Assembly: GCF_013911085.1 (NCBI RefSeq)
Contig: NZ_JACERN010000022.1
Span: forward strand, 124,001-188,000
Direction of reading: 5' to 3'
DNA from: Aquitalea aquatica
GTDB taxonomy: Bacteria > Pseudomonadota > Gammaproteobacteria > Burkholderiales > Chromobacteriaceae
Length of the DNA stretch: 64,000 nucleotides
Numbering within the stretch: the first letter of the stretch is position 1; each line of letters begins with the position of its first letter. Below, piece after piece: positions 1 to 8,371 of this stretch. The notes beneath the pieces were generated by a model. That model did no database searches and was not told the origin of the DNA. It saw only the letters and a list, made by a program, of their open reading frames with translations. The translations under genes and the position numbers were made by a program.

Positions 1-1127
1 TGGCCGGCAGCCTGACCTTTACCACCCTGCTGGCACTCGTGCCCTTGTTCACCATTGCCTTGACGGTGATTTCGGCCTTTCCGGTATTTTCCGACTACAG
101 CACCCGCTTCAAGGTATTGCTATTGTCGACGCTGGTGCCGGAGTTCGCCGGCAAGGTGATTTCCGTCTACATGCGCCAGTTTGCCGACAATGCGGAAAAA
201 CTCACCGCTGCCGGCATCATCATGCTCGGGGTAACAGCGCTGATGCTGATGTCCACCATCGAGCGCACTTTCAATGCCATCTGGAGTGTGCGCCGGGGTC
301 GGCCCTGGCTGCAGCAGAGCATGGTGTACTGGACGGTGCTGACGCTGGGCCCGCTGGTACTTGGCGGTGGCCTGCTGTCCTGGCGCTGGCTGCTCAAGTT
401 CACCCGTTTCGAAAAAACCATGCCCGTGCTGGCCAGCACGGTAGAGGCCGGCGGCACTATCTTGCTCACCGGCATCGTACTGTCGCTGTTGTACCGTATC
501 GTGCCCAACCGCTTTGTGCCGATTCGTCACGCGGTACTGGGTGCAATGATCACGGCGGTACTGCTGGAGCTGACCAAGCTGGGTTTCGGTTATTACATCG
601 GTCAGGTGGCCAGCTACCAGCTGGTGTACGGGGCGTTTGCCAGCATTCCGATTTTCCTGCTGTGGGTGTATTGCCTGTGGATGGTAGTGCTGGCCGGGGC
701 GGTGTTCACCGCATCGCTTTCTTACTGGGAAGGCGGTGCCTGGCGGCGGCGCTTTGAGCCACGGCGACGTTTTCTGGATGCGGTGGAAGTCTTGCTGATG
801 CTGGACGCGGCGCAGGAGCAGGGCTGCAGCCTGACACCGGTGCAATTGCGCCAGCAGGTCAAGATAGGCTACGACGAACTGGGCCTGGTGCTGGACAAGC
901 TGGCGCTGCATGGTTATGTGCAAAAAGGCCAGCGCGATGGCTGGGTGCTGATGAAAAAGCTGGCGGCGGTGCAACTGTCCGAGTTGTTCCAGCTGTTTGT
1001 CTATCGGGCGGATCTGGCCAACGACGATGCGGTGGGCCAGGGGATAGAAGACCTGTTGGGCACGGTGACCGAGCGGCTTCAGAACGTGTCGCTGGAAGAC
1101 TTTGCCCGCCGGCTGGGGCGGAAGTAG
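1..1127 (+). CDS. YihY/BrkB-family inner membrane protein (5' end outside window)
   Basis: The reading frame is open from base 3, so the gene begins upstream of the window and only about 374 residues are visible. The first visible residues (AGSLTFTTLLALVPLFTIA) are typical of the start of the YihY/BrkB (formerly RNase BN) membrane family. Several hydrophobic segments follow over roughly the first 240 residues. The last 120 residues, after the basic stretch WRRRFEPRRRF, are soluble and look like a winged-helix domain, as in the longer members of this family. The biochemical role of the family is not established. The stop codon lies inside the convergent DUF3025 gene, so the two 3' ends overlap by 49 bp. 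Confidence 0.88.
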   Translation, partial: AGSLTFTTLLALVPLFTIALTVISAFPVFSDYSTRFKVLLLSTLVPEFAGKVISVYMRQFADNAEKLTAAGIIMLGVTALMLMSTIERTFNAIWSVRRGRPWLQQSMVYWTVLTLGPLVLGGGLLSWRWLLKFTRFEKTMPVLASTVEAGGTILLTGIVLSLLYRIVPNRFVPIRHAVLGAMITAVLLELTKLGFGYYIGQVASYQLVYGAFASIPIFLLWVYCLWMVVLAGAVFTASLSYWEGGAWRRRFEPRRRFLDAVEVLLMLDAAQEQGCSLTPVQLRQQVKIGYDELGLVLDKLALHGYVQKGQRDGWVLMKKLAAVQLSELFQLFVYRADLANDDAVGQGIEDLLGTVTERLQNVSLEDFARRLGRK

Positions 1128-1882
1128 TCGGTATTCTGATAGAAAGACGGCTCGGTATTGTCCGGCCACCAGCCGGGAATGCCCAGCAAGGGCAGTGGCC
1201 ATAACTGGCGGGGGCTGGCCAGCCAGTCGTCATCAGCCAGCATGCTGGCCAGCCGGCTATCCAGCTGCTCGCGCTGCACGGCCTCGGGCAGGGTAAAGAA
1301 GTCGGGCTCCACCGCCATCAACAGCGCCTTGCCGCACCAGCCCAGGTGCGGTGTCAGGCCGGTTTCAAACAGGGCATGCCCCAGTGCATGCACACTGATC
1401 TGCCGTCCCCAGGCGTCACGCTGTTCCACAAACAGGGTTTGCCATTGCATATCGTCCAGCGCCTGCCCTAGTGCCGGTTCGGCGCAGGCAACGATGATTC
1501 CGCATTCATCCAGCAAGGTGGCGGCATCGCGACGCGGCCCGCGCTTGATCTCGCCACGGCGGATGGCGCGCACATGGCGAGCGTTCAGTGCGGCCTTGCT
1601 CAGCGGCCAGGCCAGCCAGGCCAGGGCATTGAACCAGTCGTGCCAGTTTTCGCTGCGGGTAGGCACCTCGCCGGTATCCGCAATATGGGTTTCGTAGTAG
1701 GAGGGTGCTTGCAGGTCGCAGCAGAAGCGCAGGCCTGCGGGAAGCTTGGGCGGGGCAGCCAGCTGCAGCAGCCGGTCGTAGTCGGCCTGCCCAGGCCAGT
1801 TGGCCAGAGGCAGCCGGGCGCTGATGTCGCGTAGTGGCTGATAGAGCGGATGGGACAGATAGTCGGTATGCCAGTGACTCAC
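1079..1882 (-). CDS. DUF3025 domain protein
   Basis: This 267-residue soluble protein has no signal peptide or membrane segment. I recognise it as DUF3025-like from the pattern of aromatic residues, including ETHIADTGEVPTRSENWHDW and the following NALAWLAWPLSKAALN, which is the most conserved part of that family in beta- and gammaproteobacteria. No function is known. The gene lies downstream of the diguanylate cyclase on the same strand, 30 bp from its stop, so the two may share a transcript. Its 3' end overlaps the upstream membrane-protein gene tail to tail. The family call is moderately sure; coding status is likely. Confidence 0.75.
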   Translation of the reverse strand: MSHWHTDYLSHPLYQPLRDISARLPLANWPGQADYDRLLQLAAPPKLPAGLRFCCDLQAPSYYETHIADTGEVPTRSENWHDWFNALAWLAWPLSKAALNARHVRAIRRGEIKRGPRRDAATLLDECGIIVACAEPALGQALDDMQWQTLFVEQRDAWGRQISVHALGHALFETGLTPHLGWCGKALLMAVEPDFFTLPEAVQREQLDSRLASMLADDDWLASPRQLWPLPLLGIPGWWPDNTEPSFYQNTDYFRPSRRAKSSSDTF

Positions 1883-1912
1883 GATGGGCGGCTGCCTGAC
1901 AAAAGCCCCATT

Positions 1913-4216
1913 TTAATCCAGCGCCAGCGACAGGTCATGGCAAACCCGGTCGCGCCCCAGGTGTTTGGCCTGATACAGCAGCTTGTCAGCCCGTTTCAGC
2001 GGGTCGTCCACATGCAAATCGCTACTGCGCAGCAAGGACAGTCCCACGCTGACGGTGTAGTGGATCTGCTGACCGTTGACTTCCACCCGGCTCTGGCTGA
2101 CCGCTTCGCGTAGCCGCTCTGCCGCCGCCAGCGCAGCGTTGTCATCGGTATTGGGCAGCAGGGCGGCAAACTCCTCACCACCCAGTCGGCCGGTCAGATC
2201 CGTGGTGCGCAGCACTTCGCGGCACAGCGTGGCGAAATGGGTGATGACCTGATCACCGGCGGCATGGCCGTATTGGTCGTTGATGTTCTTGAAGTGATCC
2301 AGATCCATCATCAGCACCGCCATCGGCTGCTGGTAGCGCTGGCTGCGCTTGATTTCCCGTTCGGCCTGTTCCAGGAAATGGCGGCGATTGTCCAGCCGGG
2401 TCAGCTCGTCCTTGGTGGCCAGCTGGAACAGTTTTTTCTCGTGCAGGTCGCGCTGCAGGGCAATGGCGGTGATGTGAGAGCTACGGTAAACCAGCCGCAT
2501 TTCGTCGGGGTTGGGCGTGCGCGGCTCGGTATAGTAAATGGCAAAAGTACCCAGAAGTTCGCGGGTGCTGCTGAACAGCGGGGTAGACCAGCAGGCGCGC
2601 AGCTGATGTGGCCGTACCAGCTCCAGATAGGGCTGCCACAATGGGCTGCTTTCCATGTCTTCGACGATGATGGTGCGCTTCCAGTAAGCCGCCGTACCGC
2701 AGGAACCTACCTCGGGGCCGATGGCAATGCCTTCAATCATGGCGCTGTATGCTGGCGGCAGACTATTGCCAGAGGCCACATGCAGGTGCTGGCCATCTTC
2801 GGTCAGCAGCATGACCGAGCACAGCCCGCCGGTAAGCTGGGATTCGATCATGGTGCAGATCTGCGCCAGCGTGTCCTGTAGCGGCTGATTGGAGGCAATC
2901 ATCTCCATCACGGCGTTTTCTTCGCTCAGCAGGCGATTGGCTTGGCGGGTATCGGTAATTTCCCGGTCGACCGACAGAATGCTGGTGAGCTTGCCATTGC
3001 TGTCGAATTCGGGAAACAGCCGGGTTTCGAAAATATAGCGCCGGTTATGCGACAGCAGCTCCAGTTCGAAGCAGCGCGGTTCCCAGGTTTCGATTAACTG
3101 CTGGCATTGCGACTCGAACAAGCTGACCACATCGGCTGGCCAGCCCTTTTCGCCGACGGTTTTGCCGATGTGTTCATCGCGGATCAGTGGCGAGTAGCGG
3201 CTGACGCTGCGATTGATGAACTGGCAGCGCAGCTCCAGATCGTAGCGGGCGATGATGTCGCTGGAGTTTTCCACCAAGGTGCGAAATTCCTGCTCACGCC
3301 GCCGCATGGCCGCCTCGGCCAGCTTGCGCGCGGTAATGACCTGATTGAGTGACAGCACGATGGCGCCATCGCCCGCTTGCGGGCCGGCCTGCAGGTTCTG
3401 CTCCAGCCATTCCCAGTGCTGGTCGGCATGCCGCATGCGGCATTCCAGGCTATGGCTGGTGGCCGGATGATGGCAGGCGGCCTGCAGGGCGTTCTCCAGC
3501 AAGGGGCGGTCTTCCGGGTGTAGCCGTTGCCGCCAGTCGTCCAGGCTCATGCTTTCCAGCTGCGGGTCCAGCCCCAGCAGCTTGTGCAGCGAACCGGGCG
3601 AGCAAGTCACCCTCTGCTTGCCAAGATCGAATTCGCACAGCCCAATGCGCGTGCTTTGCAATACCGTGGTGATGGCATTGCCCAGCAATGCCGGCCGGCC
3701 TTGCTCGCTGGCATCGTGCAACAGCAGCAGCCGCCAGTGGTCCGGTGAGCGGTCGGCCGGCAGCACGATTTGTTGCAAACCCAGCTGGCGGATGCGGCCT
3801 TGTGCATCTTGCAGCTCGACATGCTGCGGGGTAGCCAGCAAGGCGGTCTGCTGTTGCAGTGCCAGACACACGGCTGGCGGCAGGCCGCATTCCTCCAGGC
3901 TGCGTGGTTGCCGTCCCAGCAGGGCCGTGCAGCCCAGACCGGCCGCTTGCAACTGACCCTGACCGTCCAGTGCCAATAAGGCAGCGCTGGAGTGCTCCAC
4001 CAGAAAACGCAGCGTGCCCGCTTGTTCATGTGCATGGCGCCGACGTTGCCACAGGCTACCCAGCCAGATGCCGATTGCCACACCGAGCAAGCCTGCCAGT
4101 TGCCAGTCCCACAGGGCGTGTGGCGTGTCGCTGGCCCACGCCAGCGGGCTGCCCAGCACCAGCAGCAGAGCCGTGCCGTGGCTGATCTTGCTGAATTTCG
4201 ATCTGAAGATAGTCAA
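1913..4216 (-). CDS. Membrane-anchored PAS/GAF diguanylate cyclase
   Basis: This 767-residue protein should make cyclic di-GMP from two GTP. A hydrophobic segment near residues 14-29 and a second near 40-57 anchor the N-terminus. PAS-like modules cover about 70-430 (for example RTLVENSSDIIARYDLELR), a GAF domain about 440-590, and the GGDEF domain the C-terminal 165 residues. The catalytic motif is GGEEF at 679-683. An RxxD inhibitory site (RTTD, 670-673) sits five residues before it, so product inhibition is expected. No EAL domain is present. The sensory inputs are unknown. It is transcribed away from cysG with about 170 bp between the two starts. Confidence 0.93.
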   Translation of the reverse strand: MTIFRSKFSKISHGTALLLVLGSPLAWASDTPHALWDWQLAGLLGVAIGIWLGSLWQRRRHAHEQAGTLRFLVEHSSAALLALDGQGQLQAAGLGCTALLGRQPRSLEECGLPPAVCLALQQQTALLATPQHVELQDAQGRIRQLGLQQIVLPADRSPDHWRLLLLHDASEQGRPALLGNAITTVLQSTRIGLCEFDLGKQRVTCSPGSLHKLLGLDPQLESMSLDDWRQRLHPEDRPLLENALQAACHHPATSHSLECRMRHADQHWEWLEQNLQAGPQAGDGAIVLSLNQVITARKLAEAAMRRREQEFRTLVENSSDIIARYDLELRCQFINRSVSRYSPLIRDEHIGKTVGEKGWPADVVSLFESQCQQLIETWEPRCFELELLSHNRRYIFETRLFPEFDSNGKLTSILSVDREITDTRQANRLLSEENAVMEMIASNQPLQDTLAQICTMIESQLTGGLCSVMLLTEDGQHLHVASGNSLPPAYSAMIEGIAIGPEVGSCGTAAYWKRTIIVEDMESSPLWQPYLELVRPHQLRACWSTPLFSSTRELLGTFAIYYTEPRTPNPDEMRLVYRSSHITAIALQRDLHEKKLFQLATKDELTRLDNRRHFLEQAEREIKRSQRYQQPMAVLMMDLDHFKNINDQYGHAAGDQVITHFATLCREVLRTTDLTGRLGGEEFAALLPNTDDNAALAAAERLREAVSQSRVEVNGQQIHYTVSVGLSLLRSSDLHVDDPLKRADKLLYQAKHLGRDRVCHDLSLALD

Positions 4217-4387
4217 TGGGTACCCGCCGCTTCCTGGAGTTGCCCTGTTTGTCTATTGCCAAGGGCTTAATCTCATCATGGCATTTGGCAGGGAAATTGT
4301 GATGACGAAAATCAGGCTGAGTGCCGGCAGCTCGTCGTTTTTATGCAACAAATAAAGTATGCTGTGGCCATTGTTGTGGAGCGATGC

Positions 4388-5809
4388 ATGGATTACTTTC
4401 CGATTTTTCTAAAGCTGCAGGATGCCCCCTGCCTGGTCGTGGGGGGAGGCGATGTCGCCTTGCGCAAGATTCGTCTGCTGAAGGCGGCCGGAGCCAGGGT
4501 GACTGTCGTTGCGCCTGAGCTAGCCACCGAACTGGGCGAAATGGCACAGCAGGACGTCTTGCGCTGGTTGCCGGGGTATTTTTCCCCGGAGCAGGTGGCC
4601 GGCATGCGGCTGGTGGTTGCCGCTACAGACCAGCGCACGGTCAATCAGCAGGTTTCTGTAGCGGCGCAGGCCCACAATATCCCGGTGAATGTGGTGGATG
4701 ATCCGGAATTGTCCACCTACATCACCCCGGCCATCATCGACCGCTCGCCGCTGGTGATCGCCGTGTCTTCCGGCGGTGCGGTCCCGGTGCTGGCGCGGCT
4801 GGTGCGCGCCCGGCTGGAAAGCATCATCCCGGCTGGTTTCGGCCTGCTGGCAGCCTTTTCCGCGCGCTTTCGCGACAAGGTAAAAGCCCGCTTCAGCGAT
4901 GTGGAAGCACGCCGCGCCTTCTGGGAATCGGTGCTCGAAGGCCCCTTGGCCGAAGCCGTGATGAATGGCCGTGAAGCCGCCGCCACACTCGAAATGGAAA
5001 AGCGTCTGGCCAGCCAGGACGATACGCCAAGCGGCGCGGTATACCTGGTGGGGGCCGGGCCGGGCAATCCGGATCTGCTGACCTTCCGCGCGCTGCGCCT
5101 GATGCAGCAGGCCGACGTGGTGTTGCATGACAATCTGGTGGCTCCGGAATTACTGGAACTGGTACGCCGCGACGCCGAACGCATTTACGTGGGCAAGGCG
5201 CGTGCCAACCACAGCCTGCCGCAGGAAGACATCAATCTGCTGATGGTAAGATTGGCCAGTGAAGGCAAGCGAGTATTACGCCTGAAGGGCGGCGACCCCT
5301 TTACCTTTGGCCGTGGTGGCGAGGAAATCGAAACCCTGGCCGAGCATGGCATTCCATTTGAAGTCGTACCTGGTATTACCTCGGCAAATGGCGCAGCCAG
5401 CTATGCCGGTATACCCTTGACCCACCGCGATCATGCGCAGTCGGTCACCTTTGTCACTGGCCACAGGAAAGACGGCAGCATCAATCTGGATTGGCCGGCG
5501 CTGACCCGCCCGGACCAGACCGTGGTGGTGTACATGGGGCTGACCATGGCGGCGGAGTTGTGTGCCGCCTTCATCCAGCATGGCAAGCCGGCAGATACGC
5601 CGGTGGCGGTGATTGAATGGGCCACCACGGCGCGCCAGCGGACGCTGACCGGCACCTTGAGCAGCTTGCCCGCCTTGATTTCCTCCTATGGTGTTGCCTC
5701 GCCTGCGCTTATCATAGTGGGCAGCGTGGTCACGCTGGCGGATAAACTGGCCTGGTACCGGCGGGTGGAAAACGGGCCTGTTACAATGCCGGATTCGCCG
5801 CAGACATGA
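4388..5809 (+). CDS. cysG: Siroheme synthase CysG
   Basis: A trifunctional enzyme of 473 residues. The N-terminal part (about 1-200) has the NAD-binding motif VVGGGDVALRK of precorrin-2 dehydrogenase/sirohydrochlorin ferrochelatase. The C-terminal part (from about 215, VYLVGAGPGNPDLLT) is the SAM-dependent uroporphyrinogen III methyltransferase. Together they convert uroporphyrinogen III to siroheme, the cofactor of sulfite and nitrite reductases. I place the start at the ATG giving MDYFPIF, the usual CysG N-terminus, with GGAG about 7 nt upstream; the frame stays open for 15 more codons. No sulfite or nitrite reductase gene is adjacent. The tail after residue 460 is short and not conserved. 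Confidence 0.95.
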   Translation: MDYFPIFLKLQDAPCLVVGGGDVALRKIRLLKAAGARVTVVAPELATELGEMAQQDVLRWLPGYFSPEQVAGMRLVVAATDQRTVNQQVSVAAQAHNIPVNVVDDPELSTYITPAIIDRSPLVIAVSSGGAVPVLARLVRARLESIIPAGFGLLAAFSARFRDKVKARFSDVEARRAFWESVLEGPLAEAVMNGREAAATLEMEKRLASQDDTPSGAVYLVGAGPGNPDLLTFRALRLMQQADVVLHDNLVAPELLELVRRDAERIYVGKARANHSLPQEDINLLMVRLASEGKRVLRLKGGDPFTFGRGGEEIETLAEHGIPFEVVPGITSANGAASYAGIPLTHRDHAQSVTFVTGHRKDGSINLDWPALTRPDQTVVVYMGLTMAAELCAAFIQHGKPADTPVAVIEWATTARQRTLTGTLSSLPALISSYGVASPALIIVGSVVTLADKLAWYRRVENGPVTMPDSPQT

Positions 5810-5869
5810 GCACGGCCGGGCAGCATGCGGCTGTGTGCCAATAATCGTTACGGATAAGAAGACTCGGGC

Positions 5870-6277
5870 ATGGTTGGTGTACTAGTCATATCACATGGCA
5901 ATCTGGGTGCCTGTCTACTGGACTGCGCCCGGCACGTATTGGGACGGGACCCGGACAATATCGCCACGCTGGCGGTAGAAAAAACCGAGGATCCGGATCA
6001 GAAACTGGTCGAAGCCGCTGCGCTGGTGGCACGCCTGGAACAGGGCGATGGCGTGGTGGTGTTGACTGATATGTATGGCGGCACGCCATCCAATATCGCC
6101 AGCCGGCTGATCAATTCGGGCAAGGTCGAGGCCGTTGCCGGCGTCAGCCTGCCCATGCTGGTGCGAGCGCTCAGCTACAGCACCCAGCCGCTGGAGATCG
6201 TGGTCAGCAAGGCCATTACCGGCGGGCTGGAAGGTGTGCTTTATATTCTCCCGGGGGACGGAAATGCTGCGCGTTGA
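5870..6277 (+). CDS. PTS mannose-type EIIA domain protein
   Basis: A 135-residue single-domain EIIA of the mannose family. The phospho-accepting histidine is His9 in VLVISHGNLG, and VLTDMYGGTPSNIA is the second conserved signature. No EIIB, EIIC or EIID gene is present, so it probably acts in a regulatory phosphorelay rather than in sugar uptake. It is the first gene of an EIIA-HPr-EI operon; the HPr start codon lies inside its last codons (14-bp overlap), which suggests translational coupling. This three-gene order is common in betaproteobacteria. The start is well defined by family length. Confidence 0.92.
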   Translation: MVGVLVISHGNLGACLLDCARHVLGRDPDNIATLAVEKTEDPDQKLVEAAALVARLEQGDGVVVLTDMYGGTPSNIASRLINSGKVEAVAGVSLPMLVRALSYSTQPLEIVVSKAITGGLEGVLYILPGDGNAAR

Positions 6278-6533
6278 AATACAAATTATCAATAAACTTG
6301 GCCTGCATGCTCGCGCATCGAGTAAATTCACCCAGCTTGCCAGCCGCTTCAGCAGCGACGTGGGTATCGCCCGCAATGGCCGCCGCGTCAATGGCAAGAG
6401 CATCATGGGCGTGATGATGCTGGCCGCTGCCAAGGGCTCCACCATCGAGCTGGATGTAGCAGGCCCTGACGAACAGGAAGCGCTGGATGCGCTGGTAGCA
6501 CTGATCAATAACCGGTTTGACGAGGCTGAATGA
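6264..6533 (+). CDS. ptsH: Phosphocarrier protein HPr
   Basis: An 89-residue HPr. His15 in GLHARASSKF is the residue phosphorylated by enzyme I, and Ser46 in NGKSIMGV is the site used by HPr kinase/phosphorylase where that enzyme exists. I use the ATG at 6264, preceded by a GGGGGACGG ribosome-binding site, because it gives the canonical N-terminus; a longer upstream reading would only repeat sequence belonging to the EIIA gene. HPr passes phosphate from enzyme I, encoded 29 bp downstream, to the EIIA protein encoded just upstream. Confidence 0.95.
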   Translation: MLRVEIQIINKLGLHARASSKFTQLASRFSSDVGIARNGRRVNGKSIMGVMMLAAAKGSTIELDVAGPDEQEALDALVALINNRFDEAE

Positions 6534-6562
6534 ATCAGCCCGCTTGAGGAGGGGATGGGACG

Positions 6563-8302
6563 ATGAATATCACCCTGCATGGTGTAGCCATTGGTGGCGG
6601 CATCGCAATTGGCCGGGCCCATCTCATCTCACGCAGCATGGACGATGTGGCGCACTACGGCCTGGAAGACGCAGAAATTCCAGCCGAGATGGCGCGCTTC
6701 GACGAAGCGGTGCGCGCCACGCGCAAAGAGCTGGAAATGCTGTGGGGGAGCATCCCGGAAAACGCACCGGCCGAACTGGGTGCCTTTCTCTCACTGCACA
6801 TCATGCTGTTAGGGGATGTCACCATCTCGCGCGAGCCGCGTGAAATCATCGAAAAGCAGCACTGCAATGCCGAATGGGCGTTGAAGCTGCAGTGTGACCT
6901 GCTAGTCGAGCAGTTCGACGCCATCGAAGAAGACTACCTGCGCGAGCGCAAGAACGATGTGCTGCAAGTGGTGGAGCGTATCTTCAAGAACCTGGATGGC
7001 CACGCTCCGCAATTGCCAGCGCCCGGCGATCTGCTGGACGATACCATCCTGGTGGCGCACGACCTGTCGCCGGCCGACATGGTGTATTTCAAGGATTCCA
7101 ATTTTGCCGCCTTCGTCACCGACGTGGGCGGAGCCACCTCGCATACCGCCATTCTGGGGCGCAGCCTCGATCTGCCTTCGGTCATCGCCCTGCACCACGC
7201 ACGCGAACTGATCCGCGAAGAAGAGCAGATCATCGTCGATGGCCAGCAAGGTGTGCTGATCGTTAATCCAGATGAGCTGGTGCTGAGCGAATACCGCCGT
7301 CGCCAGCGCGCCTGGCGCGATGCCAAGCGCAAGCTGTCTTCCATCCGCAAGTCCGATGCCAAGACCCGCGATGGTACGGTAATCGAACTGCTGGCCAATA
7401 TCGAATTGCCGCAGGATGTGGAAGTGGTGCGTGGTTCGGGTGCGGTCGGTGTCGGCCTGTTCCGCAGTGAATTCCTGTTTCTGGGCCGCGATACCCTGCC
7501 CACCGAGGATGAACAGTTCGAGGCCTACCGCAAGGTGGCCGAAGACATGAAAGGCCTGCCGGTCACCATCCGTACCATGGACCTGGGGGCCGACAAGAAC
7601 CCGAAATGGCTGAACCACGATGTGGCCGATAACCCGGCGCTGGGGCTGACCGGTATCCGGCTGTGCCTGGCCGAGCCGCTGATGTTCCGCGCCCAGTTGC
7701 GGGCGCTGTTGCGTGCCTCGCACTACGGCAAGATCAAGATCCTGTTCCCCATGCTCAACTCGCTGGGCGAACTCAAGCAGTCGATTGCCCAGCTGGATTA
7801 CGCCAAGCAGGAACTGCACGAAGAAGGCCTGCCTTTCGACGCAGAGGTCGAAGTGGGTGCGATGATCGAAATCCCCTCCGCCGCACTGGTGGTGGGCAGT
7901 TTTATCAAGCATGTCGATTTCCTGTCCATCGGCACCAACGACCTGATCCAGTACACCCTGGCCATCGACCGCAATGACGACTCGGTCAGCCATCTGTACG
8001 ATCCGGTGCACCCGGCGGTACTCAAGCTGATCCTGCATACCATCCGTACTGGCATCAAGGGTGGAGTACCGGTATCAGTATGCGGCGAGATGGCGGGCGA
8101 TCCGCGCCTGACCCGGTTGCTGCTGGGCATGGGCCTGCGCAAGTTCTCCATGCATCCGGCCAGCCTGCTGGCGGTGAAGCGCATGGTGCTCAACACCCAT
8201 CTGGACGATATCGCCCCCATCGCGGGACGCATGCTTCGATCCGAAGACCCTGATAAAATCGCCGATCTTTTGCAACTGCTGAATACCGAGCCGGATGTCT
8301 GA
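6563..8302 (+). CDS. ptsI: PTS enzyme I (PEP-protein phosphotransferase)
   Basis: At 579 residues this is a full-length enzyme I, which takes phosphate from phosphoenolpyruvate and donates it to HPr. The active-site histidine is His194 in the motif GGATSHTAILGRS. The C-terminal PEP-binding barrel carries LGADKNP and the signature FLSIGTNDLIQYTLA. A GAGGAGGGG ribosome-binding site precedes the ATG. It closes the EIIA-HPr-EI operon, and a terminator hairpin spans its stop codon. With no sugar permease in the operon, the system is probably a regulatory phosphorelay, which is an inference from context. Confidence 0.96.
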   Translation: MNITLHGVAIGGGIAIGRAHLISRSMDDVAHYGLEDAEIPAEMARFDEAVRATRKELEMLWGSIPENAPAELGAFLSLHIMLLGDVTISREPREIIEKQHCNAEWALKLQCDLLVEQFDAIEEDYLRERKNDVLQVVERIFKNLDGHAPQLPAPGDLLDDTILVAHDLSPADMVYFKDSNFAAFVTDVGGATSHTAILGRSLDLPSVIALHHARELIREEEQIIVDGQQGVLIVNPDELVLSEYRRRQRAWRDAKRKLSSIRKSDAKTRDGTVIELLANIELPQDVEVVRGSGAVGVGLFRSEFLFLGRDTLPTEDEQFEAYRKVAEDMKGLPVTIRTMDLGADKNPKWLNHDVADNPALGLTGIRLCLAEPLMFRAQLRALLRASHYGKIKILFPMLNSLGELKQSIAQLDYAKQELHEEGLPFDAEVEVGAMIEIPSAALVVGSFIKHVDFLSIGTNDLIQYTLAIDRNDDSVSHLYDPVHPAVLKLILHTIRTGIKGGVPVSVCGEMAGDPRLTRLLLGMGLRKFSMHPASLLAVKRMVLNTHLDDIAPIAGRMLRSEDPDKIADLLQLLNTEPDV

Positions 8303-8318
8303 TCCGGCTTTTATTTTT
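8289..8318 (+). terminator. Rho-independent terminator spanning the ptsI stop codon
   Basis: AGCCGGAT and ATCCGGCT form a perfect 8-bp stem around a 5-nt loop, followed by TTTATTTTT. The ptsI stop codon lies in the loop and first stem base, so the last codons of ptsI form the left arm. It separates the PTS operon from the LPS cluster. Confidence 0.85.
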
Positions 8319-8371
8319 GGCAGCATTGTTGCCTGATCAGCTGTTCAGTGTGAATGGAAGCCCTATCCCGG

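Noticed and set aside
120-1202. A 360-codon frame antisense to the YihY/BrkB gene
   Set aside because: His/Gln/Arg-rich shadow of a membrane-protein gene.
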